Below are positions 8,512 to 15,404 of a stretch of DNA of 33,074 nucleotides, one piece after another. The notes under the pieces were generated by a model that had not been told where the DNA came from, did no database searches, and saw nothing but the letters and a program-made list of their open reading frames with translations. Origin of the DNA: Thermoplasmatales archaeon (GTDB lineage Archaea; Thermoplasmatota; Thermoplasmata; Thermoplasmatales; Thermoplasmataceae); contig JAJSLM010000012.1 in assembly GCA_026127925.1 (NCBI GenBank), positions 1 to 33,074 of the forward strand, in the 5' to 3' direction. A program made the position numbers and the translations under genes. Position 1 is the first letter of the stretch; each line of letters opens with the position of its first letter.

Positions 8512-9882
8512 TCATTCGATGTTTTCCAGTTGATCAAGGCCGAAATTACCGCTTCGAATCTGATTTTTCAGCATTTTCTTAAAACCTCTGTTTCCCTTTA
8601 ATGCTTTAAGGTTGTTCTTCATGGACTTAAACTCACGAAGTAACGTACGAATATCTGCCTCACTTTTTCCGGATCCGCGGGCAACTCTAGCTATTCTTTT
8701 TGCGTTGATCTCATCCGGGTGTTCCAGTTCGTAATAGGTCATGGAATCCAGAATTACCCTATAGTTCTCAAGTTTGGATTGCGCGGAATCTATATCAACA
8801 GATTCGAGCTGCTTTGAACCGGGCATTTTTGACAATGGAAGAGCGTTAAACATTCTCTTAATTATGCCTGGTTGGGCAAACTTTTCCCATAAGTCGTACA
8901 TGTCCTTTAAGTTAAATTTCCCGGACATCAACTTGGACATGGATTCTTCTGCTTCCTCCTCGGTTATGTTTGTCTCTTTGAATGTTTCAAGGAGGGTTTC
9001 GAGATCGCCAAGGCCAAGCAATCTTGAAAGAAATTTCTTAGCGTCAAATATCTCGAGGTCTTCGAGGTGCTCACCTGTGCCAATAAAGTATACAGGGGAA
9101 TGAATGGTCGCGACAGCACTCAGCGCGCCGCCACCCTTTCCCGTCCCATCCATCTTAGTTATTATCACGCCAGTTATCCCTACAGCTTCATTTATTGCAG
9201 AAGCTTGTGGACCAGCCTGTTGACCTATCGTCGCATCTATCACTAGTAATACTTCATCAGGGTTAATAGACTTCTTTAGATCCCGGATCTCCTCAATGAG
9301 TTCATTGTCTAGAGAGTCTCTACCACTCGTGTCTATGATTTTTACTTTTAGATCCTTTAGGGACTCAAGACCCGCTTTAACTATCTTTACCGGATTCTTA
9401 TCATTGCGTTCTCCGTAGAACTGGATATTCAGCGACCTTGCAATCTGTTCCAGCTGATCGTAGGCCGCGGGTCTGTGAACATCGGCTGCTATTACTCCTA
9501 CGCTAAGGCCTTTTTTATGAAAAAACCTTGAAAGTTTGCCTGCTGACGTCGTTTTGCCTTGACCATAAAGGCCGACAAGCATTATCGTCTGTGGCTTGAG
9601 TTTCAATGTCGAATTCTCGCCTAGTATTTTCAGGAGCTCCTCATAAATAATCTTTATAACAAAGTCCTGCTGAGGCATTCCTGCAGGTGATTTTTCCTCG
9701 TTAACTCTCTTCACCAAAGTGCTAGTGAGTTCTAGAACAAGCTTTACGTTCACATCTGCCTTGAGAAGAGCTCTCTGAATGTCACGGATGATCTCGTCGA
9801 TCATCTGCTTATCGACGTAACTCGAATTAGATATCTTCCTTATGGTCTCCCTGAGGGAGCTCCCGAGACCTTCTAGAACCAT
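8512..9882 (-). CDS. srp54: Signal recognition particle GTPase SRP54
   Basis: A 456-residue SRP54, which binds signal sequences on the ribosome and delivers them to the membrane with the FtsY receptor. The N domain spans about 1-95. The G domain has P-loop GLYGQGKTT at 104-112, DVHRPAA at 134-140, DTSGR at 184-188 and TKMD at 242-245. The methionine-containing M domain runs from about 300 and includes the RNA-binding RIARGSG-like segment (RIARVARGSGKS). The G3 motif has Ser where Ala is usual (DTSGR). It starts 15 bases after the TFS stop behind AGGGGAT, so the two genes form an operon. Confidence 0.96.
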   Translation of the reverse strand: MVLEGLGSSLRETIRKISNSSYVDKQMIDEIIRDIQRALLKADVNVKLVLELTSTLVKRVNEEKSPAGMPQQDFVIKIIYEELLKILGENSTLKLKPQTIMLVGLYGQGKTTSAGKLSRFFHKKGLSVGVIAADVHRPAAYDQLEQIARSLNIQFYGERNDKNPVKIVKAGLESLKDLKVKIIDTSGRDSLDNELIEEIRDLKKSINPDEVLLVIDATIGQQAGPQASAINEAVGITGVIITKMDGTGKGGGALSAVATIHSPVYFIGTGEHLEDLEIFDAKKFLSRLLGLGDLETLLETFKETNITEEEAEESMSKLMSGKFNLKDMYDLWEKFAQPGIIKRMFNALPLSKMPGSKQLESVDIDSAQSKLENYRVILDSMTYYELEHPDEINAKRIARVARGSGKSEADIRTLLREFKSMKNNLKALKGNRGFKKMLKNQIRSGNFGLDQLENIE

Positions 9883-9897
9883 GTTCTATCCCCTATT

Positions 9898-10203
9898 TCA
9901 GTATTCACGCCACCTATATCCACAAGATTCACAAGTATAAAATTTTGTTTCCGGCTCATCTGCAGAACGAGTCTGCTTAAGGAGATAATAAGCGCCTCTG
10001 TGCCCACACTTTGGGCAGACCGCATCAGAATCAAGAGGTTCTGCACTTTTCTCCTCGCGAATCAATATGACTTCTTTGTGCGAACTCTTGCTCACTATTT
10101 GCCCGGAATTCCCGTTTGGAACATCCTCCGTGTATCCGCAACTTCCACATACAAGTTTGTTACCTGAACGTGTCATAAGTGAACCACATTTTGGGCAAAA
10201 CAT
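9898..10203 (-). CDS. tfs: Transcription factor S (TFS), RNA cleavage factor
   Basis: A 101-residue protein with two zinc ribbons that rescues arrested RNA polymerase by stimulating transcript cleavage, related to TFIIS and RpoM. The N-terminal ribbon uses Cys3, Cys6, Cys19 and Cys22. The C-terminal ribbon uses Cys63, Cys66, Cys91 and Cys94, with the catalytic acidic pair Asp82-Glu83 (RSADEPET) intact. The frame stays open upstream, but the ATG at 10203 gives the canonical MFCPKCG start and lies about 27 bases from a TATA box. It leads the operon with SRP54. Confidence 0.94.
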   Translation of the reverse strand: MFCPKCGSLMTRSGNKLVCGSCGYTEDVPNGNSGQIVSKSSHKEVILIREEKSAEPLDSDAVCPKCGHRGAYYLLKQTRSADEPETKFYTCESCGYRWREY

Positions 10204-10225
10204 AGGATAAAAGGAATACTTGATT

Positions 10226-10235
10226 GTATAAATAC
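10226..10235 (-). promoter_or_regulatory. TATA box of the TFS-SRP54 operon
   Basis: The minus strand reads TATTTATA, centred about 27 bases upstream of the TFS ATG. The predicted transcription start falls within a few bases of the ATG, so the mRNA is probably leaderless. This supports the shorter TFS start. Confidence 0.6.
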
Positions 10236-10334
10236 ATTGACAGTCCAAGGATTTAATCCAGATTGTACACAAACAGAAGACAGAGTTGCTGCCTACAAAT
10301 AATTTTAATGATCTGGGTTATGTTTAAACGCATA

Positions 10335-11243
10335 ATGGATATTCCAAATCCAATGCCGAGTGATCAAGATAAGAGATTTCTTCTTCAGTGCCTGAATAAA
10401 GCTAAGAATGTGAAATACGACATTGATGCATCTGATTACGTGGTTCTTAGAGAAACACACGCTAACTTAGTGCTCCTAATCGACAAGGAATATGTTTTCA
10501 AATTTCAGAAAGACACTGAAAACTCAAAAAGACTGGAGATGGAGATCAACTTATCGAAAATACTGAGCGATTCTCCGATATCCATTCCAAACTATATCTT
10601 CACAAATCAGGATAACAATGAGAAATTTGGTGGGTATATGTTTATCAAAGGAGAACCGATTAGCGAAAGAAAAAGTCTGTCAAAGATAATGCTTAAACAA
10701 TTAGTGGATATTCTAAATTATCTCCATAAGAAAGAATATAATGAGATTAAAGGATCAGGGATTAATTTCTACACACCGCTATCCTGGAAAATACAGTTTG
10801 AAGATTTAATGAACAACGTCAAGCAAAATGTATTTCCATTATTGGATAAAGAGCTCCAAAAATTAATAGAAAGTGAATTTGAGAATTTTCTCCAAAAAAA
10901 CTACGAATTTGAACCGTCACTTGTTCACGGAGATCTGTACAAGGATAATGTTTTAGTTCTTGGAGATAAAATATCTGCAATCATAGACTGGGGATATGCA
11001 TCATTTGGGGATCCTGCTATAGATATAGCTGCGATAGCCGTTGATTTTCCAAACGAAGCGGCCCGGATAGTTGAGTCCTTAGATTACCGACTCGACGATG
11101 ATGCGAGCACTAGGATTGAATTTTACATCAGAACTGAACCTCTTTTTGAGATCATGGATGGACGCTTAATGAACAATTCCAGCTTAATTCGTTCTGGTTT
11201 AGAAAGACTCAGGACCTCTCTCTATAGGCGATTCGTTCTATAA
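10335..11243 (+). CDS. Aminoglycoside phosphotransferase-fold kinase, substrate unknown
   Basis: A 302-residue protein of the APH / choline kinase-like fold. The catalytic loop is HGDLYKDN and the metal-binding motif is IDWGYASFGDPAIDIA, both complete. The N-lobe includes VFKFQKDT, a likely nucleotide-binding lysine strand. These kinases phosphorylate small hydroxylated molecules (sugars, amino sugars, antibiotics, choline). Nothing here fixes the substrate, and a role in drug resistance should not be assumed. I chose ATG 10335 because an A-T rich box at about 10298-10310 sits 25-30 bases upstream. In-frame ATGs at 10263 and 10320 are less likely. It is divergent from TFS. Confidence 0.85.
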   Translation: MDIPNPMPSDQDKRFLLQCLNKAKNVKYDIDASDYVVLRETHANLVLLIDKEYVFKFQKDTENSKRLEMEINLSKILSDSPISIPNYIFTNQDNNEKFGGYMFIKGEPISERKSLSKIMLKQLVDILNYLHKKEYNEIKGSGINFYTPLSWKIQFEDLMNNVKQNVFPLLDKELQKLIESEFENFLQKNYEFEPSLVHGDLYKDNVLVLGDKISAIIDWGYASFGDPAIDIAAIAVDFPNEAARIVESLDYRLDDDASTRIEFYIRTEPLFEIMDGRLMNNSSLIRSGLERLRTSLYRRFVL

Positions 11244-11412
11244 GAAATCTCTTCTTAAATTTGTTCTTTCTTATAATTAAACTTCTCCAATGATGTGTGT
11301 GTTCAATTAAGTAGATGATCGGGCGATCTTTAAATGACAGATCAATTCTGAAAATATTAGGCCGGTCTATGAAAGAGTGTAATCTATTTATTGGGGTGTT
11401 CTATTATTTCTT

Positions 11413-11826
11413 ATGGCTGGCTACGATGAGAACAAGATTCCAGAGATTTTAAGGAATAGCAAGACTGTTGCAGTTGTTGGGATATCTGATAAGGCGGATA
11501 GAGATAGCTTCAGAGTCGCTACGTACCTGAGAAAGAATGGGTTTGATATCATTCCAGTGAATCCGGCTATTGCGGAATGGGAAGGTTTAAAATCGTACCC
11601 GAATTTAGCCAGTATTCCTAAAAATAAGAACATTGATATTGTAGACATATTCAGAAAACCCGAAGTCGTGCCAAAAATTGTGGAAGAAGGTCTTGAAATA
11701 CACCCTAAGGTGATATGGATGCAGGAGGGAGTAATCAACGGCAATGGTGCTAGGCTTGCGAAGGAAAATGGGATTCTTGTTGTTATGGATCGGTGCATGA
11801 TGAAAGAGCACAGCAGGCTAAAATAA
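11413..11826 (+). CDS. CoA-binding domain protein (YccU-like)
   Basis: A 137-residue stand-alone Rossmann-type CoA-binding protein, the family related to the N-terminal part of succinyl-CoA synthetase. Typical signatures are TVAVVGISDKADRDSFRVA near the start, IIPVNPAI, IDIVDIFRKPE and VIWMQEGVING, then VVMDRCMMKEH near the end. Length is normal for the family. Its cellular role is not established; binding CoA or a related nucleotide is the family expectation. A TATA-like tctatttatt at about 11383-11392 lies 25 bases before the ATG. It precedes the tRNA-Ser gene on the same strand. Confidence 0.9.
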   Translation: MAGYDENKIPEILRNSKTVAVVGISDKADRDSFRVATYLRKNGFDIIPVNPAIAEWEGLKSYPNLASIPKNKNIDIVDIFRKPEVVPKIVEEGLEIHPKVIWMQEGVINGNGARLAKENGILVVMDRCMMKEHSRLK

Positions 11827-11877
11827 AAGCTTGCGCCTAAATTTAAATATAAATTATAGCATTCTCCGAGAGATTTT

Positions 11878-11960
11878 GCCGGGGTAGCCTAGCCAGGTAA
11901 GGCGATAGATCCGAAATCTATTGCTCTTGTAGCTCGGGAGTTCAAATCTCCCTCCCGGCG
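11878..11960 (+). tRNA. tRNA-Ser (anticodon CGA) with C at position 33
   Basis: A complete type II tRNA. The acceptor GCCGGGG pairs with TCCCGGC (one G-U) and has discriminator G73. The D arm is GCCT/AGGC. The anticodon stem ATAGA/TCTAT is perfect, with loop TCCGAAA. There is a variable arm (GCT/AGC stem), T stem GGGAG/CTCCC and loop TTCAAAT. The anticodon is CGA at 11912-11914, reading UCG. The base before it, position 33 (11911), is C instead of the nearly universal U. CCA is not encoded. A TATA box (TTTAAATATA, 11842-11851) lies about 30 bases upstream. Confidence 0.93.
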
Positions 11961-11981
11961 TCTAAATTATGTAACCCCGTT

Positions 11982-12008
11982 TTACAATATTGTAATTCCT
12001 TTTTTTTT
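11982..12008 (+). terminator. Palindrome plus T-tract after tRNA-Ser(CGA)
   Basis: A perfect 14-base palindrome TTACAATATTGTAA (11982-11995) is followed by a run of about ten T residues (11999-12008). The T-run alone would act as an archaeal terminator. It lies 22-48 bases after the tRNA 3' end. Confidence 0.6.
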
Positions 12009-12091
12009 CATGGCGAAAAATGAGCCATGTTGAAATCTTCCGATATTACAACTTAAACGCAGTTAAGGCTAAATATTTCTATTATCGGAAG
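12009..12091. repeat. Nested inverted repeats between two tRNA-Ser genes
   Basis: Right after the T-tract, CATGGC (12009-12014) pairs with GCCATG (12024-12029) across a 9-base loop. Then CTTCCGATA (12037-12045) pairs perfectly with TATCGGAAG (12083-12091). Inside that arm pair, CTTAA and TTAAG (about 12052-12067) form a further hairpin. The arrangement could be a small structured RNA or a double-stranded DNA recognition site. I do not recognise a family. Confidence 0.45.
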
Positions 12092-12134
12092 GGGCTGTGT
12101 AAAATTAAATATCCTGAACAGATAGCGGAACGAA

Positions 12135-12218
12135 GCTGGGATAGCCTAGCCTGGTAGGGCGCAGGTCTGGAAAACCTGTTCTCTTTGTAGATCGGGAGTT
12201 CAAATCTCCCTCCCAGCG
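12135..12218 (+). tRNA. tRNA-Ser (anticodon GGA)
   Basis: A complete type II tRNA. Acceptor GCTGGGA pairs with TCCCAGC, discriminator is G73, D arm GCCT/GGGC, anticodon stem CAGGT/ACCTG, loop CTGGAAA with the normal U33. The variable arm has a TCT/AGA stem, and the T stem and loop are identical to those of the upstream tRNA-Ser(CGA). The anticodon GGA (12169-12171) reads UCC and UCU. CCA is not encoded. A TATA-like aaattaaatat at about 12102-12112 lies 25 bases upstream, so it has its own promoter. Confidence 0.95.
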
Positions 12219-12252
12219 TGACATAATTCGTCAAACTTATTTGATAGGGGTT

Positions 12253-12756
12253 TCATTTTATATTCTTAATATAAAAAATAAACTCCTCTGAACTTTCTGT
12301 TTCAGACACATATCTGTCAATGCCAAAGCCATCTATGATGTCTAACGATTCTTTCAGAGCGTTTTTCCTTGCCTCTTCTGCAAGAACTGGCCACCTGTTA
12401 AAAATTGATTTTTCCTCGCTGGAATTATGCTCTTCAACCGTTTTGTAATACAATGGCAACCTCAACTCAAAATTACTGTTTCCTGAAGACAGCCATTTCT
12501 TCAAATTATCGCCAAGTGTCTTTATTAGTTTGTGATCTGCTTTAATTCTATCTACCGTTTTCTTGAAAGATTCCCTATCTTCCCATTCGAATTCAGTTAT
12601 TGTAGGGAAGAATACCCTTTCTTCAACCTGAACATGACAGTCATCTATGAAAGTAGCAAAATCGATAAAAATTTCAGTGTTCTTTCCTGGAATATTCCAG
12701 TGCCCTTTTGATCTTATTGCCAGGTGATCAAGCATAAGCAATTCGGCTAGGTCCAT
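12253..12756 (-). CDS. Hemerythrin-like (HHE) domain protein
   Basis: A 167-residue four-helix bundle protein of the hemerythrin HHE family, expected to bind a di-iron centre. Candidate ligands in the usual order are His11 (LDHLAI), His41 and Glu45 (HVQVEERVFFP), His75 (ADHKLIK), and His110 with Glu114 (EEHNSSEEKS). Proteins of this type sense or buffer oxygen, nitric oxide or iron. Which applies here is unknown. It is a free-standing gene converging on tRNA-Ser(GGA), 34 bases away. A TATA-like GTAAATAG lies about 28 bases upstream of the ATG. Confidence 0.85.
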   Translation of the reverse strand: MDLAELLMLDHLAIRSKGHWNIPGKNTEIFIDFATFIDDCHVQVEERVFFPTITEFEWEDRESFKKTVDRIKADHKLIKTLGDNLKKWLSSGNSNFELRLPLYYKTVEEHNSSEEKSIFNRWPVLAEEARKNALKESLDIIDGFGIDRYVSETESSEEFIFYIKNIK

Positions 12757-12853
12757 AAAACTTTATTCTGACCTTCTATTTACGAATTCGGGATAAGTCA
12801 AACAACACACGCTGAAACTTATAATGACAAACATCGAATGTTACATAAAATGT

Positions 12854-13024
12854 TCACTTTTCTCGTGAGTCGTCTATGCTTAGGAATTTTTGATATTCGT
12901 AATCATCCATTTCCATTATGAATGCCCCTTCATATCCACAGTTTAGGCATTTATAGTGACCCGTTACAAAAAAATAAGAGGAAAGAATTTCGTCGGATTT
13001 ACAATTCGGACATACTTTATGCAC
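12854..13024 (-). CDS. Small zinc-ribbon protein, 56 residues, GTG start
   Basis: A short minus-strand gene. It starts with GTG at 13022-13024 and reads HKVCPNCKSDEI, then YKCLNCGYEGAF, then an acidic tail MEMDDYEYQKF ending in TGA at 12854-12856. The two CxxC pairs (Cys5, Cys8, Cys26, Cys29) form one complete zinc ribbon. The upstream frame stays open to 13103 but contains no ATG. A TATA-like TTAATTAG lies about 25 bases before the GTG, so a leaderless GTG start is likely. Similar small ribbons are common in archaea as unassigned nucleic-acid or protein-binding proteins. Function unknown. Confidence 0.7.
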   Translation of the reverse strand: MHKVCPNCKSDEILSSYFFVTGHYKCLNCGYEGAFIMEMDDYEYQKFLSIDDSREK

Positions 13025-13171
13025 GGTAATATAGTACTTTCCACTAATTAAGGTTAAGCAAACACGACATGCTATAGCTGTAGTGCAAACAGCTATTGGT
13101 TATTTAGCTCACACCATTTTCTAGCTCCCTAGAAACGCAAACGCTATATCATGTTATGCATAGCTATTACA

Positions 13172-14137
13172 ATGGCAATGCTGCCTTCGTTGAAAGAATC
13201 CGATGTTTCGCCGTACATATCATTTTCACGAAAGGAGTGGAGCGCACTCAGAAATTCTACACCGATGACTGTTTCAGAGGAGGACTTAAAAGAGATCAGA
13301 GGAATCAATGAAAATATTTCTACCAGTGAGGTTGAAGACGTTTTTCTCCCACTTTCAAGATTGCTTCAGATGTACTATCAGGCTCAGGTCAATCTATACA
13401 TTGCTAGAAGGACGTTCCTGGAGGAACCTACAAGCAGAGTTCCGTATGTTATAGGTATTGCCGGTAGCGTTGCGGTTGGAAAAAGCACGATTGGACGTTT
13501 GCTGAAAGTACTAATATCGAGATGGCCAAGCAAGCCCAAGGTAGATCTCATAACAACAGACGGCTTTCTATTTCCCAATGCCGTACTCGAGAAAAAAAAC
13601 CTAATGGAAAGAAAGGGCTTCCCCGAGAGTTATGATATAAAGAGTCTTATCACTTTTCTTTATGAACTGAAATCTGGAAGAACAAATCTGAAGATTCCAG
13701 TATACTCGCATTTGACTTATGATATAATGCCAAATGAATTAATTGAAGTCGACTCTCCAGACATAGTTATTCTGGAAGGCTTAAACGTGTTGCAGACGCG
13801 TACGACATTAAGAACAAAAAATGTTCCGGAACTCATAGTTTCGGATTTCTTCGACTTTTCTATATACATTGACGCAGAAGAACTCGCTATCAAAAAATGG
13901 TTCCTGGATAGGTTCATGGTTTTGCGTAAGACAGCATTCACGGACCCTAGATCATATTTCAGAAAATTGGCCGAGGTTCCAGAGAATGAAGCACTGAAGA
14001 TAGGTGGAGAAATTTGGGATCGAATTAACGGTGTTAACCTCACTGAAAATATAGCCCCAACAAAGTACCATGCTCATCTTATCCTCGTAAAGGGCGCAGA
14101 CCACTGCATTACTCAGATCCATATGAGGAAGATCTAA
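13172..14137 (+). CDS. coaA: Pantothenate kinase, bacterial type I (CoaA) family
   Basis: Phosphorylates pantothenate at the first step of CoA synthesis. The 321-residue protein has the type I CoaA layout: an N-terminal helical part (PYISFSRKEW), P-loop GSVAVGKS at 98-105, the DGF motif in LITTDGFLFPN, KGFPESYD, VPVYSH-like IPVYSHLTYDI, and DIVILEGLNVLQ. Most archaea use pantoate kinase instead. A distant type I homologue is known in the Thermoplasmatales (Picrophilus torridus). I chose ATG 13172 because gctatatc at 13143-13150 is a TATA box about 25 bases upstream; ATG 13151 would lie upstream of that transcription start. The Dam-like methylase follows after 33 bases. Confidence 0.92.
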   Translation: MAMLPSLKESDVSPYISFSRKEWSALRNSTPMTVSEEDLKEIRGINENISTSEVEDVFLPLSRLLQMYYQAQVNLYIARRTFLEEPTSRVPYVIGIAGSVAVGKSTIGRLLKVLISRWPSKPKVDLITTDGFLFPNAVLEKKNLMERKGFPESYDIKSLITFLYELKSGRTNLKIPVYSHLTYDIMPNELIEVDSPDIVILEGLNVLQTRTTLRTKNVPELIVSDFFDFSIYIDAEELAIKKWFLDRFMVLRKTAFTDPRSYFRKLAEVPENEALKIGGEIWDRINGVNLTENIAPTKYHAHLILVKGADHCITQIHMRKI

Positions 14138-14170
14138 CTGACGATCACATGAGGCGAAAAAGGAAAATCT

Positions 14171-15040
14171 ATGGATAGCACTAGAGGACAAATAGGAAGT
14201 GAATATTCCCAGTATATTATTGAACCAATAATCAAATGGGCGGGGGGAAAGAGACAGATCATTGACAAGCTTCTCTATTACATGCCACAGAAATGGAATA
14301 CATACTTTGAGCCTTTTTTGGGAGGCGGTGCACTGGTCTCCAAACTTTATGGAATGAACAGGCTAAAGACTGCTATTCTATCAGATAGAAATTTTGACAT
14401 ATACAACCTTTTTAATGAAATAAAAAACAACCCTGAAGAACTCATAAAAGGATTAGAAGATCTTAACTATAGAAACTCAAAAGAGAGTTATTATGAGGCA
14501 AGGGATGAATTCAACTCTATCGACCGGACACCAAACCTGCGTAGGGCTGTTATTTTCATTTACCTTAACAGACACGCATTCAATGGCCTATATCGACTGA
14601 ATTCGAAAGGACAGTTCAATGTGCCTTTTGGCAGGTATACAAATCCGCATTTACCTTCTTCGAATCTTGTATACGCTTGGTTTTCTCTCCTTAAGAATGT
14701 GGATTTAAGGCTATGTGATTTTCAATCTGCTACCAAATATGCAAATGCTGGAGATTTTGTTTACTTTGACCCGCCATATACTCCGATCTCAAAATCATCG
14801 AATTTCACGACCTACATAGACGGGGGATTTTCCTGGACAGATCAGGTAAGACTTGCTGAGGAAGCAAGACGCCTAGATTCTCTAGGAGTACGATTCATGC
14901 TTAGTAACTCTGACACTGAAGAAACCAGAGAATTATATTCTTCGTTCAATGTTCACGGGATTAAGGCTTCCAGATTGATAAATTCTAAAGCTGAAAGGAG
15001 ACGGGGTGCCAGTGAAATTATTGTAACAAATTATGCATAA
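14171..15040 (+). CDS. DNA adenine-N6 methyltransferase, Dam/D12 class
   Basis: A 289-residue methylase that transfers a methyl group from S-adenosylmethionine to adenine in DNA. KWAGGKRQI sits at about 22-30, the AdoMet motif FEPFLGGGAL at 46-55, and the catalytic motif DPPYTP at 200-205. A central recognition domain includes RHAFNGLYRLNSKGQFNVPFG, the pattern seen in Dam and DpnII-type enzymes that modify GATC. No restriction endonuclease gene is next to it, so it looks like an orphan methylase. It probably shares a transcript with coaA. GATC as target is a family-based guess. Confidence 0.92.
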   Translation: MDSTRGQIGSEYSQYIIEPIIKWAGGKRQIIDKLLYYMPQKWNTYFEPFLGGGALVSKLYGMNRLKTAILSDRNFDIYNLFNEIKNNPEELIKGLEDLNYRNSKESYYEARDEFNSIDRTPNLRRAVIFIYLNRHAFNGLYRLNSKGQFNVPFGRYTNPHLPSSNLVYAWFSLLKNVDLRLCDFQSATKYANAGDFVYFDPPYTPISKSSNFTTYIDGGFSWTDQVRLAEEARRLDSLGVRFMLSNSDTEETRELYSSFNVHGIKASRLINSKAERRRGASEIIVTNYA

Positions 15041-15047
15041 ATCTGCA

Positions 15048-15263
15048 TCATGGAACATTAATGTCCAGAATCTTCTTGCGCGATCGCAATCCAGTTACAA
15101 TCTTAACTTTGCTTGAGGGGACAGAATAATATTTTGCAATCTGCTTTATCACGTCCCTATTTGCTCTGTTGTCCTCAAAGGGTTGTTTTGTGAAGACATG
15201 GATATTATCGCCTTCCTTTTCCACACTTTCATTTCCGCGACTGACAAGAACCATCACACGCAT
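15048..15263 (-). CDS. DUF167 / YggU family protein
   Basis: A 71-residue protein of the YggU/DUF167 family, small alpha/beta proteins of unknown function found across archaea and bacteria. Family features are the V-K-Q-P-F-E-like run (HVFTKQPFEDNRANRDVI), then KYYSVPSSKVKIVTGLRSRKK, the conserved K-x-x-I-x-x-G segment with a basic end. The frame remains open 29 codons upstream, but ATG 15263 gives the normal domain length. It converges with the methylase, 7 bases between stops. A T-rich box at about 15283-15290 could be its promoter. Confidence 0.85.
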   Translation of the reverse strand: MRVMVLVSRGNESVEKEGDNIHVFTKQPFEDNRANRDVIKQIAKYYSVPSSKVKIVTGLRSRKKILDINVP

Positions 15264-15399
15264 TAAGATGAAATTAATGACTGAGTAAAAAGGTTTCAGT
15301 ATGTTGTTCAAAAGGACATTCTCTTTAGGTCCGGAAGTTGCTTTGCCCAAAAAGCGAAAGATACGCCTCTTTTATTGTAGGATTTTTTTGAGAATAAAT

Positions 15400-15404
15400 A
15401 AGTA
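15400..15404. repeat. Left copy of a 5-bp target-site duplication (AAGTA)
   Basis: AAGTA directly abuts the left inverted repeat of the insertion sequence and recurs at 17025-17029 directly after the right one. A shared following A allows a 6-bp reading. Confidence 0.75.

Noticed and set aside
8392-8601. 69-codon + strand frame overlapping the SRP54 end
   Set aside because: Partly antisense to SRP54, no promoter or domain. The arms AACACTT/AAGTGTT nearby (8364-8370, 8416-8422) are too far apart to call a terminator with confidence.
10335-11243. Aminoglycoside resistance gene
   Set aside because: Only the general kinase fold is supported. Context is chromosomal housekeeping and nothing indicates an antibiotic substrate.
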